The notes beneath the pieces are model-generated. The model worked only from the letters and a program-made list of their open reading frames with translations. It searched no databases and was not told the origin of the DNA. From NCBI RefSeq assembly GCF_004000255.1, contig NZ_RCIQ01000011.1:62001-126000 (forward strand): a stretch of 64,000 nucleotides of DNA. Direction: 5' to 3'. Positions 45,499 to 53,861 of this stretch are shown in pieces. Numbering within the stretch: the first letter of the stretch is position 1; each line of letters begins with the position of its first letter. The stretch comes from Nioella ostreopsis. GTDB taxonomy: Bacteria > Pseudomonadota > Alphaproteobacteria > Rhodobacterales > Rhodobacteraceae. Position numbers and translations under genes: made by a program.

Positions 45499-47333
45499 TG
45501 AACCGCCTCGCCAACCTGATCGACGCCTTCCGCCCTGCTGATGGCCCGCCGCCGAACCGGCTGCTGGCCTTCTTCAACTGGTGCCTTAAAGGCGCGTGGC
45601 CGGTGCTGATCGGCGCGGCGCTGGTGTCGGGCCTTGCGGGACTGTTCGAGGTCGGCTCCGCCGTGGTTCTGGGCCTTGTCGTCGATGCCGCCAGCACCGC
45701 CGACCCCGCCACGATGATCCAGACGCACTGGCACATCCTGCTGGCCGGGATCGCCTTCTTCCTCATCCTGCGCCCGCTGGCCTTCGCTGCGTCTTCTGCC
45801 GCCAGCACGCTCGTGGTTGGCCCCGCCGTCAACGTGCTGGTGCTGCAACGGCTGAACCGCCACACGCTTGGCCAGTCGGTCACCTTCTTCGATGACGATT
45901 TCGCAGGCCGCATCGCGCAGAAACAGATGCAGACTGCCAGCGCCGTGACCAATGTGGTGACGGAATTCGTGAACGTCGTGGCCTTCGCGCTGGCGTCCCT
46001 GATCGGCTCGCTGCTGTTGCTGGTCACCATCGACGCGCGCATGGCGCTGGCGCTGTTTGTCTGGCTGATTGCCTATTTCACGACCATCAGCTTTTTCCTG
46101 CCCCGCGTGCGCACGCTGTCCAAATCGCGGGCCGGGGCGCGGGCGGCGGTATCGGGGCAGGTCGTCGACACGATCACCAATATCAAGACCGTCAAGCTTT
46201 TCGCCCATCACGCGTTCGAGGACCGCTCGGCCCTGAACGCGATGGAGAAGTTTCGCCAGAAAGCGATCGGCTTTGGCCGCATCTCGGCCAGTTTCCGGCT
46301 GGCCCTGATGACCGTCGCGGGTGCGCTGCCGGTGATCCTCATTGGCGGCACCGTCTGGCTGTGGACCCACGGCATTGCCAGCACCGGTGACATTGCCGCC
46401 ACCGGCGCCGTGTCGATCCGAATCGCGCAGATGACCGGCTGGGTCAGTTTCGTGCTGATGGCGATCTATTCCAATGTCGGCGAGGTCGAGGATGGGATGA
46501 ACACGCTCTCGCCTGCCCACACCCTGACCGACCGCGACAATGCTTTGGAGGTGGAACGCGCCAAGGGCCACATTCGGTTCGACGATGTCAGCTTCGCCTA
46601 TGGGCGGCAGACCGGGGGGGTGACGGGCCTGTCGCTGGACGTGCGACCGGGCGAGAAACTGGGGATCGTCGGCGCGTCGGGCGCGGGCAAATCCACGCTG
46701 GTCGCCCTGCTGCTGCGCCTATACGACGCCGAAGAGGGCCGGGTTCTGCTGGATGAATGCGACGTGCGCGACCTGACACAGGAAAGCCTGCGCCGCCAGA
46801 TCGCCATGGTCACGCAGGAAACCGCGATGTTCAACCGCTCGGCCCGCGACAACATCCTCTATGGCCGCCCCGGCGCGACCGAAGAAGAGATGGTGGATGC
46901 CGCCAAGCGGGCCGAAGCGCATGAGTTCATTCTGGGCTTGCAGGACCATATGGGCCGCAAGGGCTATGACGCCTATCTTGGCGAACGCGGCGTCAAACTG
47001 TCAGGTGGTCAGCGTCAACGCATCGCGCTGGCCCGTGCCTTTCTGAAAAACGCCCCGGTGCTGGTACTGGACGAGGCCACAAGCGCGCTCGATTCAGAGG
47101 TCGAGGCCGCCATTCAGGACACGCTTGGCGAGGTGATGGAGGGCAAGACCGTCATCGCCATCGCGCACCGCCTGTCCACCATCGCCCAGATGGACCGGAT
47201 CATCGTGCTGGATGAAGGCCGTGTCGTGGAAGAGGGCTCTCATGACGCGCTGCTTGACGCGGGCGGTCTCTATGCGCGCTATTGGAACCGTCAGTCGGGC
47301 GGCTTTATCGGGATTCAGGAAGCCGCCGAGTAA
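45495..47333 (+). CDS. ABC exporter half-transporter (permease + ATPase), second of a pair
   Basis: 612 residues with the same layout as the preceding protein: N-terminal six-helix membrane domain, Walker A GASGAGKST near 394, signature [16 protein letters not shown] near 498, Walker B VLVLDEATSALDSEVE. Sequence similarity between the two runs through the ATPase domain to the C-terminus, so they arose by tandem duplication. Both appear to have complete ATPase motifs. ATGA overlap with the first gene; 13 bp to the next. Confidence 0.92.
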   Translation: MMNRLANLIDAFRPADGPPPNRLLAFFNWCLKGAWPVLIGAALVSGLAGLFEVGSAVVLGLVVDAASTADPATMIQTHWHILLAGIAFFLILRPLAFAASSAASTLVVGPAVNVLVLQRLNRHTLGQSVTFFDDDFAGRIAQKQMQTASAVTNVVTEFVNVVAFALASLIGSLLLLVTIDARMALALFVWLIAYFTTISFFLPRVRTLSKSRAGARAAVSGQVVDTITNIKTVKLFAHHAFEDRSALNAMEKFRQKAIGFGRISASFRLALMTVAGALPVILIGGTVWLWTHGIASTGDIAATGAVSIRIAQMTGWVSFVLMAIYSNVGEVEDGMNTLSPAHTLTDRDNALEVERAKGHIRFDDVSFAYGRQTGGVTGLSLDVRPGEKLGIVGASGAGKSTLVALLLRLYDAEEGRVLLDECDVRDLTQESLRRQIAMVTQETAMFNRSARDNILYGRPGATEEEMVDAAKRAEAHEFILGLQDHMGRKGYDAYLGERGVKLSGGQRQRIALARAFLKNAPVLVLDEATSALDSEVEAAIQDTLGEVMEGKTVIAIAHRLSTIAQMDRIIVLDEGRVVEEGSHDALLDAGGLYARYWNRQSGGFIGIQEAAE

Positions 47334-47346
47334 GCGAGGTGTGCCC

Positions 47347-47769
47347 ATGGATCTTGAAACCGTCCCGGCAGAGGACTTCGGCCGCAGCCTGACCGGCATC
47401 GGCGTCAACCTGCTGTCCCCAGATGTGCGCGCGCTGGCGGGCTTCCTGGAAAAGATCTTTGACCTGACCGTTCACCGCCTGTCCGACGATTTCGCCATCA
47501 TCCGCCACGGGCAGATGATGATGCAGCTTCACGCCGACGGCACCTATGGCGCGCATCCACTGCTTGGCCTCGTCCCCGAGACCCCGCCGCGCGGGGCGGG
47601 CCTGCAGCTCTACCTCTTCGGGGTTGACCCGGATACCGCCGTTGCAAAGGCAGAGGCCGCCGGTCACATGGTTCTGGAACAGCCCGCCGACAAACCCCAC
47701 GGGCTGCGCGAAGGCACGATCCTCAGCCCCGAGGGCTACGCCTTCAGCCCTGCGATCCCGAAACCATAA
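47347..47769 (+). CDS. Glyoxalase/VOC-superfamily protein
   Basis: 140 residues with the paired beta-alpha-beta layout of VOC proteins: GIGVNLLSPDVRALAGFLEKIF, DFAIIRHGQMMMQLHAD, then GVDPDTAVAKAEAAGHMVLEQPADKPHG and EGTILSPEGYAFS. Metal-site residues can be proposed but not fixed by eye. I start at MDLETVPAED, behind GAGG; earlier in-frame codons overlap the ABC gene. Catalytic role (lyase, dioxygenase or binding protein) unknown. Confidence 0.82.
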   Translation: MDLETVPAEDFGRSLTGIGVNLLSPDVRALAGFLEKIFDLTVHRLSDDFAIIRHGQMMMQLHADGTYGAHPLLGLVPETPPRGAGLQLYLFGVDPDTAVAKAEAAGHMVLEQPADKPHGLREGTILSPEGYAFSPAIPKP

Positions 47770-47808
47770 CCGCTTCCCGCCGGGCCGAAACCGCGCTATG
47801 CGCTGCCC

Positions 47809-49023
47809 ATGGAAATCACGATTCAAAGACTGGGCCACAGGGGCGACGGCATTGCCGAGGGCCATGTGCTGGTCCCCCTGACCCTGCCCGGCGAAACCGT
47901 CGAGGGCGACGTTCATGATGGCCGCATGGACGCCCCCCGCATCCTCACCCCGTCCCCCGACCGGGTGAAGGCGCCCTGTTCGCATTTTCGCCAATGCGGT
48001 GGTTGTTCTCTGCAACATGCCTCTGACAGCTTCCTTGCAAACTGGAAAAGCCAGGTCGTCGAAACCGCCCTCGCCGCGCAGGGACTGACGGCTGATTTCC
48101 GCCCCATCCACATCTCGCCCCCGCGCAGCCGCCGCCGCGCCACGCTTGCGGGCACCCGCACCAAGAAAGGCGCGCTTGTGGGCTTTCACGCCCGCCGGTC
48201 CGACACCATCGTACCGATCACCGATTGCCACGTCCTGCACCCCGATCTGATGGCCTTGCTGCCCGCGCTGGAACAGATCACCCGGATAGGCGGTTCCCGT
48301 AGCGCCACGCTGTCCTTCGCGCTGACCCGCTCTGACGCAGGCATCGACTGCGCGGTGACCGGAGGCAAACCGCTGGACGAAGCCCTGCGCATGGCGCTGC
48401 CGCAGTTCATCCAGCACTTCGCGCGGCTGACATGGGACGATGACACCGTCTTTACCGAAACGCCCCCGGTTCAGCACTTCGGCACCGTCGCCGTCACCCC
48501 GCCTCCCGGTGCCTTCCTGCAAGCCACGCCAGATGGCGAAGCCACCCTCGTCGCCGCCATGCTAGAGGCCACCCAAGGCGCCAAACACATCGTCGACCTC
48601 TTCTCAGGCTCCGGCACCTTCACCTTTCCGCTGGCCGCCCGCGCGCCTGTCCATGCCGTCGAGGGCGACCGCGCCATGATCGCGGCGCTCGATCACGGCA
48701 TGCGCCACGCCACCGGCATCAAGAAGGTCACGGGCGAAGTGCGCGATCTCTTCCGCCGCCCCCTGATGGGCGACGATCTGGCCCCCTATGATGCCGCGAT
48801 CATCGACCCGCCCCGCGCAGGTGCCGAGGCGCAGGTTCAGGAACTGGCAGCAGCAGGTCCCGCAAAGATCGGCTTCGTGTCCTGCAACCCCGTCACCTTC
48901 GCCCGTGACGCCAAAACGCTCACCGACGCGGGCTACTGCCTCAACTGGGTGCAAGTGGTCGACCAGTTCCGCTGGAGCCCCCATGTGGAGCTTGTCGCAA
49001 GCTTCACCCGCGCACATATGTAA
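47809..49023 (+). CDS. Class I SAM-dependent RNA uracil methyltransferase (RlmD/TrmA family)
   Basis: 404 residues. A short N-terminal TRAM-like segment (GHRGDGIAEGHVLVPLTLPGE) is followed by four iron-sulfur cysteines: Cys57, Cys63, Cys66 (CSHFRQCGGC) and Cys140 (ITDCHVL). The methyltransferase core has HIVDLFSGSGTFTFPLA and IDPPRAGAEAQ, and SCNPVTFARD supplies the catalytic cysteine. This is the 5-methyluridine family of rRNA or tRNA; which uridine is not readable. It is slightly shorter than E. coli RlmD because the TRAM region is reduced. Confidence 0.9.
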   Translation: MEITIQRLGHRGDGIAEGHVLVPLTLPGETVEGDVHDGRMDAPRILTPSPDRVKAPCSHFRQCGGCSLQHASDSFLANWKSQVVETALAAQGLTADFRPIHISPPRSRRRATLAGTRTKKGALVGFHARRSDTIVPITDCHVLHPDLMALLPALEQITRIGGSRSATLSFALTRSDAGIDCAVTGGKPLDEALRMALPQFIQHFARLTWDDDTVFTETPPVQHFGTVAVTPPPGAFLQATPDGEATLVAAMLEATQGAKHIVDLFSGSGTFTFPLAARAPVHAVEGDRAMIAALDHGMRHATGIKKVTGEVRDLFRRPLMGDDLAPYDAAIIDPPRAGAEAQVQELAAAGPAKIGFVSCNPVTFARDAKTLTDAGYCLNWVQVVDQFRWSPHVELVASFTRAHM

Positions 49024-49045
49024 GCCCGAACACGGGAGGTATCGA

Positions 49046-49813
49046 ATGCGGCACTGGCTTGAAACCCGGTTGGAAACGGCGCTGGTGCGCAACACGATCA
49101 TTGGCGTGATCGTGTTCAATGCGGTGATCCTGGGGCTGGAAACATCAGATGAGGCCATGGCCCGGGCGGGCGCGCTTATCACCGCGCTTGACCGCATCTG
49201 CCTTGCGATCTTCGTCGTCGAGCTCACCGCCAAGCTGATCGCCTATGGCAGCCGCTTCTTCCGCTCGGGCTGGAATCTCTTCGACGCGGTCATCATCGGC
49301 ATCGCGCTTGTGCCTGGTGGTCAGGGTCTCTCGGTCCTGCGCTCGCTTCGCATCCTGCGGGTTCTTCGCGTGATCTCGGTCGCACCACGCCTGCGCCGGG
49401 TGGTCGAAGGCTTCGTCCGCGCGCTTCCCGGCATGGGCAGCGTGTTTCTGCTGATGGGGATCATCTTCTATATCGGCGCGGTCATGGCGACCAAGCTGTT
49501 CGGCGCAAGCTTCCCCGACTGGTTCGGCGATCTCGGCCGGTCTCTCTATACGCTTTTCCAGATCATGACGCTGGAAAGCTGGTCCATGGGCATCGTGCGC
49601 CCTGTGCTGGAGGTCTACCCCTTTGCCTGGGCCTTCTTCGTGCCCTTCATCATGATCACTACCTTCGCGGTGGTGAACCTGCTGGTCGGCCTTATCGTGA
49701 ACTCCATGCAGGACGCCCATTCCGAAGAGGAAACCGCCCTGACGGAAACCTATCGTGACGAGGTGCTGGAACGGCTGAAGGCGATCGAGGCGCGGCTGGA
49801 CCGGCAGGGATGA
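49046..49813 (+). CDS. Bacterial voltage-gated sodium channel (NaChBac/BacNav type)
   Basis: 255-residue single-repeat six-helix channel that would assemble as a tetramer in the inner membrane. S4 carries arginines at every third position (Arg99, 102, 105, 108) in SVLRSLRILRVLRVI. The selectivity filter is TLESWSM at residues 175-181, identical in core to NaChBac and NavAb. S6 (TTFAVVNLLVGLIVNSMQDA) leads into an acidic C-terminal coiled coil (EEETALTETYRDEVLERLKAIEAR). GGGAGGT lies five bases before the ATG. It overlaps the GNAT gene by 4 bp. Related channels serve motility, chemotaxis and pH homeostasis. Confidence 0.93.
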   Translation: MRHWLETRLETALVRNTIIGVIVFNAVILGLETSDEAMARAGALITALDRICLAIFVVELTAKLIAYGSRFFRSGWNLFDAVIIGIALVPGGQGLSVLRSLRILRVLRVISVAPRLRRVVEGFVRALPGMGSVFLLMGIIFYIGAVMATKLFGASFPDWFGDLGRSLYTLFQIMTLESWSMGIVRPVLEVYPFAWAFFVPFIMITTFAVVNLLVGLIVNSMQDAHSEEETALTETYRDEVLERLKAIEARLDRQG

Positions 49814-50280
49814 TCCTGCGCGCCTTCGCACCTTCCGACCGCGACTGGCTCATCGACCGACACCGAGTGCTCTATGGCGCAGAGTTCGGTTTTGCCCCCG
49901 ATTTTGGCGACAGTATAGCGGACAAGCTGGACGCCTTCCTTGCCCATGAGGATCCGTCAAAACGCCTCTGGATCGCCGAAGCAAGCGGCCAGCGGATCGG
50001 CTCCATCGCCGTCTCGAACCGCGACGGCGCGGCCTTCCTCAACTTCGTCCTGCTGGACCCCGCCGCCCGCGGCAAGGGCCTTGGCCATCACCTTGTGCAG
50101 ACCGCCCTTGACCATGCCCGCGCCCAGGGCTTCTCTCGGATCCGGCTCGAAACCTATAGCTGCCTCATCGCCGCCCGCGCCCTCTACCGCGCCCATGGGT
50201 TCCAAATCATCAAAACCGATCCCGGCTGGCACCGTTTCGGCCAGAGCTTTGACAGGGAAATCTGGCAGGCCGATCTGTGA
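49810..50280 (+). CDS. GNAT-family N-acetyltransferase
   Basis: 156 residues. The acetyl-CoA-binding region is LLDPAARGKGLGHHLVQTAL near residue 85, followed by CLIAARALYRAHGFQ, both typical of the MarR-associated GNAT subgroup. Coupled to the sodium-channel gene by an ATGA overlap. Acceptor unknown. Confidence 0.88.
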   Translation: MILRAFAPSDRDWLIDRHRVLYGAEFGFAPDFGDSIADKLDAFLAHEDPSKRLWIAEASGQRIGSIAVSNRDGAAFLNFVLLDPAARGKGLGHHLVQTALDHARAQGFSRIRLETYSCLIAARALYRAHGFQIIKTDPGWHRFGQSFDREIWQADL

Positions 50281-50289
50281 TACCCATCC

Positions 50290-50661
50290 GTTGGGCGAAG
50301 ACTGCCCCTCTTTCATCCCTTGCGACAAGGCCTTCACCACCGCTTCGGCAAAGGCCGAGGCATCCGCTCCGGCCGGCAAGACCGCCACGCCTGGATTTGT
50401 GCAGAACGGCCCGGTTCCCTTGGTCAGCGAGGCGGCCCATCCTTTTGCGATCTCATCGGCGATGGTGTTGAGAAATTCGGCGCGCGCGTCGGCGGTGGTG
50501 CGCGCATAGGTCTCGAACGCGGCCTCGGCAGCGCTGCAGGCGATCTCGACCAGATCGGGCATACCGACGCTGAACTCCTGCGCCTGACCACGCACCGGGG
50601 CGGACAGAAAGCTCTTGTCGCTGCCGGTCCATTGCCCGGCGATGTAGTGCTTGCCGATCAT
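50290..50661 (-). pseudogene. Remnant of 2-oxoglutarate-semialdehyde dehydrogenase (aldehyde dehydrogenase)
   Basis: The first 73 codons read as the N-terminus of a ketoglutarate-semialdehyde dehydrogenase (MIGKHYIAGQWTGSDKSF ... ARAEFLNTIADEI). The frame then jumps straight to the catalytic-cysteine region (KGWAASLTKGTGPFCTNPG), normally some 200 residues later, and homology stops about 25 codons further on. The full enzyme has about 500 residues, so both an internal deletion and loss of the C-terminal part have occurred. The frame remains open antisense through the GNAT gene. The start overlaps the stop of the enolase-type remnant by 4 bp, preserving the old operon joint. Confidence 0.8.
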
Positions 50662-50927
50662 GCGCCCTGCACACCCGTCTCGCGCGCCCAGTAGCTGTCG
50701 GGCGGCGGGCCGAAGTCGATCAGCGCACAGGAATAGACCGCCGTTTCATCGAAGGGATAGCGCGCTTCCATCTCGGGCGTCAGCGTCAGACCCAGACCCG
50801 GTGCCGTGGGGCGCAGAAGCTGCCCCTCCACGATTCGGCCCTGATCGCAGCGGACAGTGGATCCGCGCCAGCTGAAATCGGCATCCACTCGATCCGCCCA
50901 CCAATCCTGCCCATCAGTTTCGCAACC
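50658..50927 (-). pseudogene. C-terminal remnant of an enolase-superfamily sugar-acid dehydratase
   Basis: About 89 codons remain. They read as the C-terminal cap of a mandelate-racemase/enolase-superfamily enzyme (GRIVEGQLLRPTAPGLGLTL then MEARYPF and FGPPPDSYW). Reading upstream the frame continues as DWWADRVDADFSW and is closed by a TAG at 50928-50930; the barrel domain with the catalytic residues is missing. No ribosome site or credible start exists. With the overlapping aldehyde dehydrogenase remnant it suggests a lost pathway for sugar acids such as arabonate, glucarate or galactarate. Exact family uncertain. Confidence 0.6.
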
Positions 50928-51044
50928 CTATCAGAGATCGACCTGCGAGAGGCGGAGTGAGCATCTCTTGCTCATGAAATCCTGCAGTCAGCCCAACAGG
51001 TGGGGCCTCCACCGCGTCAGTTTTGTCCTGCGACGGGGAATCTG

Positions 51045-51812
51045 TCAGCCACAAACTGCTTGGTTGATGATGCAGATCGGATCGAAGCGAAACATGGTCT
51101 CGAACCGGCAAAACTCCACGCTCGCGAACGCGATCGGCCCGACCGAGGCCAGGTGGCGCGCAAAGAGATCCTCGGACAGGGAAACGAGCGCAGCCGCTTC
51201 TTCAGCGGGCAGAAAGCGCAGCATGTAGGCCAGCGAGATGTGGAAACGGTAGGTTTCGTGATCCTCTCTGGGCAGGCCGGTCAGATCGCGCAGCCTGTCC
51301 CTCAGTCCCCGCAATCGGGCTTTCTCGGCGGTTCCGTCAGGCTCCATCGAGATGCTGTTGGGGCCATTGACCCCGATTGCCTTCACCTGCAACGGGCCAT
51401 CGAGGTGAAAGTCTCTCAACCGCTCGCGAAAGACATCGTTGATGGCTTCGAAATCGGCATCCCTGCCAAGCCCCGCCGGCCATCCATCGACGCCAAGGGG
51501 TGCGCCGCTGATCCCGCAGAACACCGTCATGTGAAAACTCTCGCGCGGCAGAAACACCATGCTGTCGGCGAAGGGGGATCCGATCAGCCCGTCCTGAACG
51601 GCGCAGAGCCCGGCGAAAAGGGGAGAGTCCGTCGGAACGTGGCACAGGAAGGTGTTGCCGGGATGGTGAAGCACCTCGCCGTCAGGGGTGAACTTGCCGC
51701 CCTGTCCCGGGGCGGTGATGGACTGGGGCGCAGCGGCCCCGGACAGACCGGTCAGCCGGGCGAGAACCTCGTCGCGGGCGATGCGCGGATTGGGCCTGCT
51801 GAGGTGGGTCAT
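51045..51812 (-). CDS. DUF1868 protein, 2H-phosphoesterase-like
   Basis: 255 residues. Two H-x-[ST] motifs, His94 (SFHMTVFCG) and His191 (RFHISLAYM), are placed as in the 2H phosphoesterase superfamily, whose members open cyclic phosphates or cleave 2',5'-linked or cyclic nucleotides. The flanking HHPGNTFLCHVPTDSPLF and INDVFRERLRDFHLDGPLQV fit DUF1868. No signal peptide, so it is cytoplasmic. It is the last gene of a spermidine/putrescine-type ABC importer operon, 83 bp after the binding-protein gene, which suggests that the imported solute or a derivative is its substrate; that is inference. Confidence 0.82.
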   Translation of the reverse strand: MTHLSRPNPRIARDEVLARLTGLSGAAAPQSITAPGQGGKFTPDGEVLHHPGNTFLCHVPTDSPLFAGLCAVQDGLIGSPFADSMVFLPRESFHMTVFCGISGAPLGVDGWPAGLGRDADFEAINDVFRERLRDFHLDGPLQVKAIGVNGPNSISMEPDGTAEKARLRGLRDRLRDLTGLPREDHETYRFHISLAYMLRFLPAEEAAALVSLSEDLFARHLASVGPIAFASVEFCRFETMFRFDPICIINQAVCG

Positions 51813-51895
51813 GTATCGGCGCTCATGTTTTTATCGTTGCTGAATGTCGGGAAAGGGCGGCGGCAGGATCACTCCGCCGCCGCCCCAGATAGCGC

Positions 51896-52999
51896 TTATC
51901 TTTCGAGGATGACAGCGTCGATGAAGGCTTCTTCGACGGCGCCACGGAACGGCTGGGCGCCCCAGACGGTCGAGAAGGCCCGCTGTTCGTTGGGGACGAG
52001 AGCGGCACTGTCGTCGGCCGCGGTGTTCATCGGCGCCGTGCCGAAGGTGCTGTTGAACATGGTCTGCGTCTCGGCAGAGGTCAGCCAGTTCATGAACACC
52101 AATGCCGCCGCCGGGTGCGGTGCGTTGAGCGGGATCGCCACCCCGTTGCCGCCGCCGTTCATGCCCATCTCGGGGATGTAGAAGGCGATGTCATCGCGCA
52201 CTTCGCCCCGGTTCTGCAGGCCTGCAAGATGATCTTCCCAGGCCGGAACCATCCACAGTTCGCCATCGGACACACGGATGATGCTGTCGGCGTTGCCTGC
52301 GGTGATGACGTAGTGTTCGGCGTGTTCGTTGAAGAAGTCGAAGCCCGGCTCCAGCGCCGCGATCCGGTCGTCCGTGACTTCCCCATCCGAGAAATCGACC
52401 CCGGTCATGGCACGCAGCATGTTCTGGTAATAGGACGGGCCCGAACCGCCGTTTTCGTAGTTGAAGCCGAAGCGGCCCGGGTTCGCCTGCCAGAACGCGG
52501 CGAAGTCCTCGGGCGTTTGCGGCAGGTTCTCGGCATCGACATGGGCCGGATCATAGGCAATGCCGCTCTGGTTGCCCCAGAAGGCGAGCACGTGGTCGCC
52601 ACCATCGACACCTGCCAGGCTGCTGACGCGCCCTGCATCCTCGGGCAGCATGGTCAGCGGCATGAACAACTCGTCCAGCGTCACGTTGGCGAAGCTGTCA
52701 TAGCCCCAGGCGAACACGTCGATATCGCCGGTTTCGCGGTCACGCTCGGCCAGCAGCTTGTCGGCGTTGCTGGCGTTCGTGCCCTCGGGGATGGTCACGT
52801 CGATCCCGTATTCCTCTTCGAAGGCCTGCACGGCGCGGCGCAGGTCGTCCTGCAGATACCAGACATACCAGGTCAGCTCCCCTTCTTCCTGGGCCTGGGC
52901 GACGATCTCGTCCCAGGACATGGCCGACAGGTCCTGGGCATTCGACATGGCGGTGCTCAGAGCGAGCGCGGCCGTGGCGGTGAAGATGGATTTCAGCAT
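51896..52999 (-). CDS. ABC transporter substrate-binding protein (PotD/extracellular family 1)
   Basis: 367 residues with a signal peptide (MLKSIFTATAALALSTAMSNA). The mature start LTWYVWYLQDDLRRAVQAFEEEYGIDV and the later DIDVFAWGYDSFANVTLDELFMPL follow the PotD layout; VPAWEDHLAGLQNRG and NGVAIPLNAPHPAAALVFMNWLTS are typical of the class. A polyamine pocket cannot be confirmed by eye, so the ligand stays open. It follows the two permease genes with a 34-bp gap. Confidence 0.9.
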   Translation of the reverse strand: MLKSIFTATAALALSTAMSNAQDLSAMSWDEIVAQAQEEGELTWYVWYLQDDLRRAVQAFEEEYGIDVTIPEGTNASNADKLLAERDRETGDIDVFAWGYDSFANVTLDELFMPLTMLPEDAGRVSSLAGVDGGDHVLAFWGNQSGIAYDPAHVDAENLPQTPEDFAAFWQANPGRFGFNYENGGSGPSYYQNMLRAMTGVDFSDGEVTDDRIAALEPGFDFFNEHAEHYVITAGNADSIIRVSDGELWMVPAWEDHLAGLQNRGEVRDDIAFYIPEMGMNGGGNGVAIPLNAPHPAAALVFMNWLTSAETQTMFNSTFGTAPMNTAADDSAALVPNEQRAFSTVWGAQPFRGAVEEAFIDAVILER

Positions 53000-53033
53000 G
53001 TGGTTCTCCCTTTCGTGGTGGTTGGCATCCCCG

Positions 53034-53861
53034 TCATCCCTTGCCAGAAGCGAGCGTCGGGTTGGCGGATTTGAGCAGTCGTTCCAGGATCAGCATGAGG
53101 ATCACGTTCGGGACGACGAGGATCAGCGACAGCACCGCGGCATTGGGGCGGACATAGTCCTGGCCGAGGGCGGAAAACAACAACGTCGGGATCGTCACCA
53201 CATCCGGACTGCCGAGGATGAACGCGATCGCGAATTCCTCGATGGACTGGATGAAGACGATCAGCAGCGTCGCGAAAATGCCCGGGCGCAGCGCAGGCAG
53301 GAAGGCCACGCGGAACCGCGCCAGCGGCGTGGCCCCCAGATCGCGGGCCGCGTCGATATGGTCCTGGCGAACCTGTTCGAAGCTGACGGTCATGATGCGG
53401 ATCGCGTAGGGCAGCGCCAGAACCGCATGCGCAAAGAGGATCGCGCCGAACCGCCACGTGTGCAGGCCAAGCTGGAACAGAAGCGAGGTGAAGAAGATCG
53501 CGGTCACGAAGCCCGGCACGACCAGGGGCAGCAGGCACAACAGCTTGGCCAGTTCCCGGCCCGGAAATGCGATACGGCCGAGCGCATAGGCCGTGGGGGT
53601 CGCCAGTGCCAGCGACAGAAGCGCCGCCAGCGGGGCTAGCGTGTAGGAGGTCGCCATCGCAACCTGAAGCGAGGAGTTCTCCCACATGTCGCGCCAGCGC
53701 CAGAAGGACATGGCGGGGGGCAGGAGGCGGTCGGCGGTCCAGGGTTCGGACGGGTCGACAAGGGACCACAGGATCGCCATGCCGAAGGGGATGACCAGCC
53801 AGATGGTGCAGATCACCAGCAGAAGGATCAGCAGGGCCTTGTTCAGCTGTTCGCGCGTCAT
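53034..53861 (-). CDS. ABC transporter permease (PotC type)
   Basis: 275-residue inner-membrane permease with six helices. The EAA loop is HIDAARDLGATPLARFRVAFLP near residue 168-189. It starts at MTREQLNKAL, overlapping the first permease stop by 4 bp (ATGA); a longer open frame upstream is out of frame with the first permease and not coding. Confidence 0.93.
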   Translation of the reverse strand: MTREQLNKALLILLLVICTIWLVIPFGMAILWSLVDPSEPWTADRLLPPAMSFWRWRDMWENSSLQVAMATSYTLAPLAALLSLALATPTAYALGRIAFPGRELAKLLCLLPLVVPGFVTAIFFTSLLFQLGLHTWRFGAILFAHAVLALPYAIRIMTVSFEQVRQDHIDAARDLGATPLARFRVAFLPALRPGIFATLLIVFIQSIEEFAIAFILGSPDVVTIPTLLFSALGQDYVRPNAAVLSLILVVPNVILMLILERLLKSANPTLASGKG

